From Oscillibacter sp. (GTDB lineage Bacteria > Bacillota > Clostridia > Oscillospirales > Oscillospiraceae): a stretch of DNA of 57,167 nt. Shown one piece after another: positions 15,718 to 22,492 of the stretch. The stretch lies in the NCBI GenBank assembly GCA_017937405.1, contig JAGBDS010000028.1, forward strand, positions 1 through 57,167, written 5' to 3'. The translations under genes and the position numbers were made by a program. The notes below the pieces were generated by a model. It was not told where the DNA came from. It did not search any database and worked only from the letters and a program-made list of their open reading frames with translations. How positions within the stretch are numbered: the first letter of the stretch is position 1; each line of letters opens with the position of its first letter.

Positions 15718-17253
15718 ATGAAAAAGCAAGTACATACAGTCGCCGCGCTCCTGGCTGCTCTGCTTTTGGCGGCACTGGCGGCGGTCGGAAGCATGAAGAC
15801 CGCGCCGTCGACCCCCGGGCGCTGAACGAGGGGCAGTTGATCTCTCTGCGGGACCAGTGGACAGCTGCTCCGGCGTCTCCCGACGGCTTCCGTGATTATG
15901 TGTATACCATCCCAAAGCTGGAAGGGAGCGCCCATACCGTCAGTCTGGAAGTATTCTGGTGCAGCGCGGCCCTTCTGTTGGATGGCGAGGAGCTGGTCAA
16001 CTATGAAGAACCGCCCAGCATGGGCGGTACCGTTCGCCTGTGGGTGGACCTGCCGGAGGAGTGTACTGGCGCCACATTGACGCTGCGGCCGAAAGAGGGG
16101 ACCCTCAGCGGCCAGCGGGTTCTGTCCGGCCACAGCTATCTCGGAAGCTCCAACGCAGTGTTCGCCAAATTCATTTTTGATAATCTGTACGCCCTGATCT
16201 TCGGCTGTTTTACCACCATTCTGGGCTGTATCGTACTTGCGGGAGGCTTTTTCCTCGGCCACCGAAAATCGAAACGAACATACAGCAGCCTGTTTCTGGG
16301 GTTGTTCATCTTCTTCTCCGGTATCTGGGTGGTGTGTGATTCCCGGCTCCCCATGCTTTTTCCGGCCATACGGTGCGGATCGTGTTCTTCTTTTTTGTGA
16401 CATTCATGTCAATGCCCATCTGTTTACTCTTGTATATCCGCAAAATACTGTCCTGCCAAAGCCGGGCGCTGAACATTCTGTGTCTGCTGCAAGCAGCAAA
16501 TCTCTTTGTGATGATTGTGTGCTACCTGCTGGGCCGGAAGGAGCCCTACGGCACTTTGCTCACCTGCCACTTCCTGCTGATGTGCTCTGTCGTGGCGGTG
16601 CTGGTTCTCTGTGTGCGGGATCTGCGCCGTGGAAATCCGGATATCCGCGGCGTTATCAGCGGCTTTATCCTGCTGGGTGCGTGCAGCATCGCGGCGCTGG
16701 TCCTGTTTTATCTGATACTGGGCACCAATTACGCCTACCTGTACAGTATCGGCATGATGCTGTTCACTCTGTGCCTGAGCATCACGAATATCAGAAAGCT
16801 GTATGCCCAGTTGGAAAAGAGCATCCATGCGGAGGCCTATCAAAAGCTGGCTTATTCCGATGCCTTGACAGGGCTTGAAAACCGCATGGCAATGGAAGAA
16901 CACCAGAAAAAACAGCTGACGGATCACACCGTCTATGTGATGATCGACCTGAACGGTCTGAAGCAGATCAATGACACCTACGGCCATTCCGCTGGAGACG
17001 CAGCCATCATAGCCGCAGCGGAGAGCATCCAGGAAGTATTTCAGGACATCGGCAAATGCTACCGGATTGGCGGCTGGAACAGTCACTGGCGCAAAAGAGC
17101 CAGGGACTGCCCTACTCGGTGACGCTGGCGCTGGGCATTGCCCGGAGCACCGAACCGGGCGAGACGGGAGATTCCCTCTTCTCAAGAGCGGACGAATGTA
17201 TGTATCAAAAAAAGGAGCAGATAAAAAAATCATCCGCCGTATCCGAAAAGTAA
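15718..17253 (+). pseudogene. Broken membrane-anchored GGDEF protein (diguanylate cyclase remnant)
   Basis: Three reading frames join to one recognisable protein. From ATG 15718: MKKQVHTVAALLAALLLAALAAVG, a signal anchor, then a stop at 15825; the sensing domain continues in another frame (DPRALNEGQLISLRDQW, then YVYTIPKLEG) through two membrane segments to about 16365; a third frame carries more membrane helices and the GGDEF domain (YSDALTGLENRMAMEEH, MIDLNGLKQINDTYGHSAGDAA, YRIGG). At 17074 the sequence jumps to LEQSLAQKSQGLPYSVTLALGIA in a further frame, so the GGDEF residues after GG and some 25 to 35 following residues are missing. Lesions lie near 15800, 16368 and 17074. No product with cyclase activity is possible. 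The intact ancestor would have had about 540 residues. Confidence 0.88.
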
Positions 17254-17296
17254 ACGCAAAAATCAAAAATTTCCGTTTGGAAACGACCGCGTAATA

Positions 17297-17331
17297 ACTG
17301 CCCGGCAAAAGCATAGCTTTTGCCGGGCAGT
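17297..17331 (+). terminator. Bidirectional terminator
   Basis: Perfect 16-bp stem ACTGCCCGGCAAAAGC / GCTTTTGCCGGGCAGT with loop ATA, TTT on the right. It separates the pseudogene from the convergent chromate transporter genes. Confidence 0.85.
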
Positions 17332-17389
17332 TTTATCTCCGAAATCAAAATTTTAAAAGAGCATATTTCCTGATACAAACTGCCGTATC

Positions 17390-18007
17390 TCACAGAATAC
17401 CGGCAGCGCCGGCCATCACGCCGACCACGGCAGAAAAGGCGATAAACACAATGGGATGGAGGTCCTTTGTGTACTTCACCCTGTTTGTGAATATCAGCAG
17501 CACCGCCGCCAGGAGAAGGCCTGGCCAGTTGCATATCCCGGAGCCATCATCCAGGGAAAACGTGTTCAGCAGGCTTCCATCCATTGTCTGAACATTGATA
17601 TGCGTCAATACCTCCAGCACCACCGCCACACAGGCGGCGCCGATCAGTCCGGTGGAGGCAGGCCGCAGGCCGTAGAATGCGTCCCGCACCAGTCTGCTGT
17701 TCTGGAACTTTTTCAGCATGGCCGCCACGATGAGGATGACGATGATGGAGGGCGTCACCTCGCCCAAAGTGGCGATGACGGCGCCGGGGACGCCGCCTGC
17801 CGTGAAGCCCACATAGGTCGCCATATTGATGCCGATGGGCCCCGGCGTGGACTCGGACACCGCCAGCATGTTCATCAGCTCCGTATAGGTGTACCAGCCG
17901 GTAGTCTCACCGATGTCCTTCAGGAAGGGAAGAGTCGCCATGCCGCCGCCCACGGCGAACAGGCCGGTTTTGAAAAATTCCCAGAACAGCCGGAAATAAA
18001 TACTCAT
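17390..18007 (-). CDS. Chromate transporter family protein, second half-size subunit
   Basis: 205-residue membrane protein of the CHR family (short-chain type, one domain per gene). Family motifs: FFKTGLFAVGGGMATLPFL near the start, SESTPGPIGINMATYVGF, and five to six hydrophobic segments. ATG 18007 overlaps the stop of its partner (ATGA), so the two subunits are made in step and probably work as a heterodimer. Short-chain pairs have been tied to chromate efflux, but in an anaerobe the natural substrate is uncertain. GTG or other starts further upstream lie inside the partner gene and are unlikely. Confidence 0.9.
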   Translation of the reverse strand: MSIYFRLFWEFFKTGLFAVGGGMATLPFLKDIGETTGWYTYTELMNMLAVSESTPGPIGINMATYVGFTAGGVPGAVIATLGEVTPSIIVILIVAAMLKKFQNSRLVRDAFYGLRPASTGLIGAACVAVVLEVLTHINVQTMDGSLLNTFSLDDGSGICNWPGLLLAAVLLIFTNRVKYTKDLHPIVFIAFSAVVGVMAGAAGIL

Positions 18008-18558
18008 TTGCCCTTCACCTCCAGGTTTTTCAGAATGATGCCCACCACAGCCGCGGCGATCACGAACCAGGCCGGTGAGATATCCAGAAATACCCCGCCA
18101 GCCAGCACTACAAGGAAGATGCCCGCCGTCCGCTTGTCCACCACGGACTTTTTCAGCAGCTTCACCACCGCGTTGAAGATCAGCACGCAGACGCACACCT
18201 GAATACCGGCAAAAGCGTTCTGCACCCATACCAGGTGGGAGAAGTTTGTGATGAGGCCTGCCAGAATCGAGATGATGACAACAGAGGGAAACACCACGCC
18301 CAGCGTAGACATGACGCCCCCGAGGATCCCCCGCTGCTTCTGCCCAATGAATGTTGCGGTATTCACCGCGATGATGCCGGGTGTGCACTGTCCGATGGCA
18401 AAGTAGTCCATGAGCTCTTCTTCCGAGGCCCAGTGTTTCCCTTCCACTACCTCCCGCTGCAGAATGGGCAGCATGGCGTAGCCGCCGCCGAAGGTCATGG
18501 CTCCCATTTTAGCAAACATCCAAAACAGCGTCCACAGGGAGGTTTTCTTTTCTTTCAA
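18004..18558 (-). CDS. Chromate transporter family protein, first half-size subunit
   Basis: 184 residues; the CHR signature FAKMGAMTFGGGYAMLPILQREVVE and IGQCTPGIIAVNTATFIG are plain, with five to six membrane segments. It is first in a two-gene operon with the protein at 17390-18007 and is divergent from a LysR gene at 18676, a common arrangement for regulated chr pairs. The GGAGCGG-type ribosome site upstream is weak to moderate. Confidence 0.9.
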   Translation of the reverse strand: MKEKKTSLWTLFWMFAKMGAMTFGGGYAMLPILQREVVEGKHWASEEELMDYFAIGQCTPGIIAVNTATFIGQKQRGILGGVMSTLGVVFPSVVIISILAGLITNFSHLVWVQNAFAGIQVCVCVLIFNAVVKLLKKSVVDKRTAGIFLVVLAGGVFLDISPAWFVIAAAVVGIILKNLEVKGK

Positions 18559-18675
18559 ACCGAACCGCTCCTCTCTGAAAATCTGTTCTTACCATACACG
18601 CACCAGTTGTATTCTTCAATCCATATGTTATGATAGAATATATATTGATTTTAGAATGTATTAAGGAGACCACCT

Positions 18676-19563
18676 ATGACGCTGCGCCATTTGACGATTT
18701 TTCGCGCTGTCTGCCGGACAGAGAGCATCACTCTGGCGGCGGAGCAGCTGAACATGACCCAGCCTGCAGTCAGTCTGGCCATCCGGGAGCTGGAGAGCTT
18801 TTACGGAACCCTGCTGTTTGAGCGGATGAACCGCCGCATTTACATCACAGAGGCCGGGAGGACCCTGCTGCAGTACGCCGATACCATCCTCTCCCAGTTT
18901 CAGGAGTCCGTCCAGGTATTGCAGGAGACCCGCCACATGGGCAGCTGCCGCTTCGGCGTTCATGTCCCCTTTGGCGAGACAAGCCTGCCCGCCATCCTGC
19001 AGTGCCTGTCCGCCCAGCTGCCCCATGTGACGGTGCGGGCTTTTGTGGTGAACTCCCGGAAAAATGAGGAAATGCTGCTGCGCAACGAGCTGGACTTTGC
19101 CGTGGTGGACAATGTCACGCTGTCAGACGGCCTGGTCTCCACCCCGCTGTGCCGAGAGCCCATGGCAGTAGTCTGCCGCCCCGATTACTGGGCAGAGGCA
19201 CAGATCACACTGGCGGAGCTGGCCGGGGAGCGTCTGCTGCTGCGGGAGGAAGGCAGCGGCACACGGGACAGCATCAACGGCGTTTTCCGGGCAGGCGGCC
19301 TGTCTGCGTCAGCTTTTCTGGACAGCTCCAGCACCTCCGCGCTTTTGACCTGCGCCAAGTCCGGGCTGGGCATTACTATTCTGCCCCGGTCTTTGATCGC
19401 GGACCCCCTCCGGGACAGAACGCTGAAAGAATTGACGGTGACGGACGGTTCCTTCTTCCGCCGGTATTATCTGGCTCACCATAAGAGCAAATATCTCACA
19501 GACAGCGTCCGACAGGTCATTCAGGTCGTCCGGGACTGTTGCGGTGAAGCTCAGGAACCATAA
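18676..19563 (+). CDS. LysR-family transcriptional regulator
   Basis: 295 residues with helix-turn-helix (TESITLAAEQLNMTQPAVSLAIRELE) at residues 15-40 and a C-terminal effector domain ending in LPRSLIADPLRDRTLKEL. AAGGAGACC precedes the ATG. It is divergent from the chromate-transporter pair across a 117-base gap and is the likely regulator of that pair; the effector is unknown. It differs clearly from the other LysR protein at 12925. Confidence 0.92.
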   Translation: MTLRHLTIFRAVCRTESITLAAEQLNMTQPAVSLAIRELESFYGTLLFERMNRRIYITEAGRTLLQYADTILSQFQESVQVLQETRHMGSCRFGVHVPFGETSLPAILQCLSAQLPHVTVRAFVVNSRKNEEMLLRNELDFAVVDNVTLSDGLVSTPLCREPMAVVCRPDYWAEAQITLAELAGERLLLREEGSGTRDSINGVFRAGGLSASAFLDSSSTSALLTCAKSGLGITILPRSLIADPLRDRTLKELTVTDGSFFRRYYLAHHKSKYLTDSVRQVIQVVRDCCGEAQEP

Positions 19564-19566
19564 AAT

Positions 19567-19605
19567 ATTCCCGCCAAAAGCAAGTGCTTTTGGCGGGAAT
19601 TCTTT
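19567..19605 (+). terminator. Terminator, bidirectional
   Basis: Perfect 15-bp stem ATTCCCGCCAAAAGC / GCTTTTGGCGGGAAT, loop AAGT, then TCTTTC. Sits between the LysR gene and the convergent MATE gene. Confidence 0.9.
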
Positions 19606-19627
19606 CTCGTTTTACTTCTCGCAGGCA

Positions 19628-21022
19628 TCAGGCTTCACGGCTGGATATTTCCGCCTCGACAGTCCGCATGGTGCGGCGCAGGAAGACGGCGCTGAGGGTC
19701 ACGGAGGCGATCTCCGCGATGGGGAAGGCCCACCACACCAGCTCCAAACGGCCCGTCTGGGCCAGGAGCCATGCCGCGGGAAGCAGGACCACTAGCTGGC
19801 GGCAGATGGACACCACCATGCTGTACATAGGGTTGCCAATGGCCTGGCACACGGAGCCGGCGATGATGCAGAAGCCCGCCAGCAGGAAGGAGATGCTGAT
19901 GATCCGCAGGGCGGGCACGCCGATGGCGGTCATTTCGGCGGAGGCGTCGAACAGGGACAGTAGGGTGGCCGGGGCAAGCTGGAACACCGCGAAGCCCGCC
20001 GTCATGATGCACATGGCGGTGCAGATCGTCAGCTTTACCGTCCGCTTCACTCGGTCCAGCCGGGCAGCGCCGTAGTTATACGAAATGATGGGCACCATGC
20101 CGTTGTTCAGGCCGAATACCGGCATGAAAATGAAGCTCTGAATCTTGAAATAGGCGCCAAACACCGCTGTGGCGGTGGGGGTAAACACGAACAGGATCTT
20201 GTTCATGCCGAAGGTCATCACAGAGCCGATGGACTGCATAATGATGGAGGGAACGCCCACCCGGTAGATCTCCCGTACCGCCAGCTTGTCAAAGCGGATG
20301 AGACGAAGGCGGAGATTGATATCCGGATTCCTCTTTAAGTTAAGCAGGATCGCCAGACCTGCGCCCACGAACTGGCCCAGCACCGTGGCCACCGCCGCGC
20401 CAGTAACGCCCAGCTTCGGCGCGCCGCACAGGCCGAAGATGAAAATGGGGTCCAGCACGATGTTGGTAATGGCACCGATAAGCTGGGTAAACATGGCCAG
20501 TGTGGTCCGTCCGGTGGACTGGAGCAGACGCTCAAAGCAGAACTGGCAGAAAATGCCCGCGGACAAGCCCAGGCAGATGCGGGTGTAATCGGTGCCCATC
20601 TCCACGATCTCCGGCACCGTCTTGGCCTGCGCCATGAAGAAGGGCCGGGAGAGGAAAATGCCGATGAGGGCGAATACCACAGCGCTGCACAGGGACAAAA
20701 AGATGCCCGCGCCCGCTGCCCGGTCCGCCATTTCCTGCTTCTTCTCACCCAGAGAGCGGGACAGCAGGGCGTTGATGCCCACGGCGGTACCGGCACCCAC
20801 GGCGATCATCAGGCTCTGGAGTGGGAAAGCCAGTCCTACGGCGTTGAAGGCGTTCTCGCTGATGCGGGAGACGAACACACTATCCACCACGTTGTACAGG
20901 GCCTGCACCAGCATGGAGATCATCATGGGGACGGCCATGCCTGCCAGCAGGCGGCCGACTGGCATGACGCCCATCTTGTTTTCCCGGGGCGCACCGCCGG
21001 GAGCAGGGATCTTATCATTCAT
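19628..21022 (-). CDS. MATE family efflux transporter
   Basis: Membrane exporter, 464 residues, with about 12 hydrophobic segments in two related halves (LAGMAVPMMISMLVQALYNVVDSVFVSRI in the first, GVPSIIMQSIGSVMTFGMNKIL in the second), as in NorM/DinF relatives that export cationic drugs in exchange for Na+ or H+. Start ATG 21022 (MNDKIPAPGG) has AAAGGAA upstream; the frame runs open further 5' but that part is a basic, structured intergenic sequence. Substrate unknown. Probably transcribed alone, downstream of the prfB terminator. Confidence 0.92.
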   Translation of the reverse strand: MNDKIPAPGGAPRENKMGVMPVGRLLAGMAVPMMISMLVQALYNVVDSVFVSRISENAFNAVGLAFPLQSLMIAVGAGTAVGINALLSRSLGEKKQEMADRAAGAGIFLSLCSAVVFALIGIFLSRPFFMAQAKTVPEIVEMGTDYTRICLGLSAGIFCQFCFERLLQSTGRTTLAMFTQLIGAITNIVLDPIFIFGLCGAPKLGVTGAAVATVLGQFVGAGLAILLNLKRNPDINLRLRLIRFDKLAVREIYRVGVPSIIMQSIGSVMTFGMNKILFVFTPTATAVFGAYFKIQSFIFMPVFGLNNGMVPIISYNYGAARLDRVKRTVKLTICTAMCIMTAGFAVFQLAPATLLSLFDASAEMTAIGVPALRIISISFLLAGFCIIAGSVCQAIGNPMYSMVVSICRQLVVLLPAAWLLAQTGRLELVWWAFPIAEIASVTLSAVFLRRTMRTVEAEISSREA

Positions 21023-21053
21023 ATACGGATGTTCCTTTCTCTTTGGAAATCGG

Positions 21054-21083
21054 CAGAAAAAGGACGCGGCTCTCATAGCCGCG
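21054..21083 (-). terminator. Terminator after prfB (minus strand)
   Basis: Read on the minus strand: CGCGGCT, loop ATGAG, AGCCGCG, then TCCTTTTTCTG. It ends the prfB transcript before the MATE gene. Confidence 0.7.
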
Positions 21084-21091
21084 CCTTTTCC

Positions 21092-21138
21092 GCAGGGGCG
21101 CCGCCCCTGCACCCCGCCAGCTTTTTGAAAAAAGCTGG
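21092..21138 (-). repeat. Double palindrome element behind prfB
   Basis: Two perfect inverted repeats side by side: GCAGGGGCG C CGCCCCTGC (21092-21110) and CCAGCTTTTT GA AAAAAGCTGG (21117-21138), right after the prfB stop. The look is that of a REP-like intergenic element rather than a single terminator. Only one copy is in the window. Confidence 0.6.
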
Positions 21139-21149
21139 GGCAAAAACTT

Positions 21150-22274
21150 TTACTTTTTCAGTTCGCCGGTGGCCAGCTGGGTCAGGTAGGCGTTTAAGAA
21201 GCCGTCCAAATCGCCGTCCATCACACCGTCGATGTTGCTAGTCTCAAAGCCCGTCCGGGTGTCCTTCACCATCTGGTAGGGCATGAACACATAGGAGCGG
21301 ATCTGGCTGCCCCACTCGATCTTCATCTGCACACCCTTGATGTCGGAGATCTTCTCCGCGTGCTGCTGGGCTTTCAGCTCCAACAGCTTGGCCCGCAACA
21401 TCTTCATGCAGTTGTCCTTGTTCTGGAACTGGCTGCGCTCCTGCTGGGACGCCACCACGATGCCCGTGGGCTTGTGGATCAGGCGGACGGCGGAGGAGGT
21501 CTTGTTGACGTGCTGGCCGCCGGCGCCGCTGGCCCGGTAGACCTGCATTTCGATGTCTTCCTCACGAATTTCCACGGAGTCGTCGTTCTCCAGCTCCGGC
21601 ATCACCTCGATGGCGGCGAAGGAGGTCTGACGGCGGGCGTTGGCGTCAAAAGGAGACACCCGGACCAGACGGTGGACACCGTTCTCGCTCTTCAGAAGAC
21701 CGTAGGCGTTTTCACCCTCAATGGAGATAGCGGCGGACTTGATACCCGCTTCGTCGCCCTCTTCATAGTCCAGAATCTTGTAGACAAAGCCGTGGCGCTC
21801 GGCCCAGCGGGTGTACATCCGGTAGAGCATCTGGGCCCAGTCCTGAGCCTCGGTGCCGCCGGCGCCGGCGTGGAACTGCAGAATGGCGTTGGAGTTGTCG
21901 TACTCACCGGAGAGCAGGGTGGTCATCCGGGTCTCCTCTACCCGCTCCTCCAGCTCGGCAAACTCACTTTTCAGTTCCTCCAGGATATCGGCGTCGTCCT
22001 CTTCCTGGCCCATCTCACACAGGGTAGTCAGGTCCTCCCAGGAAGCGATCAGCTTTTCCTGCCGGGTCACCTTGTTCTGCAGCTGCTTCAGCCGCATCTG
22101 CACCTTCTGGGAACGCTCCAAGTCGTTCCAGAAGCCGTCCTGGGCGGTTTCATCCTCCAGGCGGGCGGCCTCCTGCTTCGCGCTCTCGATGTCCAGCGCG
22201 GCGGACAGCTTGTCCAGCTCCGGGCCAAGGTCCCGCAGTTTCTGCTTGTAAACGTCGTATTCGATCAAAGCCAT
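21150..22274 (-). CDS. prfB: Peptide chain release factor 2
   Basis: RF2 ends translation at UGA and UAA. 374 residues with the SPF tripeptide (RVSPFDANARRQTSF) that reads the stop codon and the GGQ loop (RASGAGGQHVNKTSSAVRL) that triggers peptide release. ATG 22274 (MALIEYDVYK) is the natural start; the frame open upstream is AT-rich leader. Most bacteria make RF2 by a +1 frameshift at an early UGA (…CUU UGA C…); here the matching place reads straight through (SAALDIESAK, codons CTG GAC), so autoregulation by frameshift is absent. Confidence 0.97.
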   Translation of the reverse strand: MALIEYDVYKQKLRDLGPELDKLSAALDIESAKQEAARLEDETAQDGFWNDLERSQKVQMRLKQLQNKVTRQEKLIASWEDLTTLCEMGQEEDDADILEELKSEFAELEERVEETRMTTLLSGEYDNSNAILQFHAGAGGTEAQDWAQMLYRMYTRWAERHGFVYKILDYEEGDEAGIKSAAISIEGENAYGLLKSENGVHRLVRVSPFDANARRQTSFAAIEVMPELENDDSVEIREEDIEMQVYRASGAGGQHVNKTSSAVRLIHKPTGIVVASQQERSQFQNKDNCMKMLRAKLLELKAQQHAEKISDIKGVQMKIEWGSQIRSYVFMPYQMVKDTRTGFETSNIDGVMDGDLDGFLNAYLTQLATGELKK

Positions 22275-22492
22275 GGCGGTTCTCCATTCTCCGAATTTCT
22301 TTAGCCATAGTATTATATAGGAAGTGAATTTATTTGTAAAGGAAAACATGGGATTTCAAAAAATTAAGGTTGAAATGCTTCTGCGTTCACAATTTGTTCA
22401 TGAATACAGATATGCTTTCAGCTATGGTATAGACAAGAATATTATGTCACCATGATTCCGGGATTTTTCGAGATTTGATGGAGGGTTGTTTT

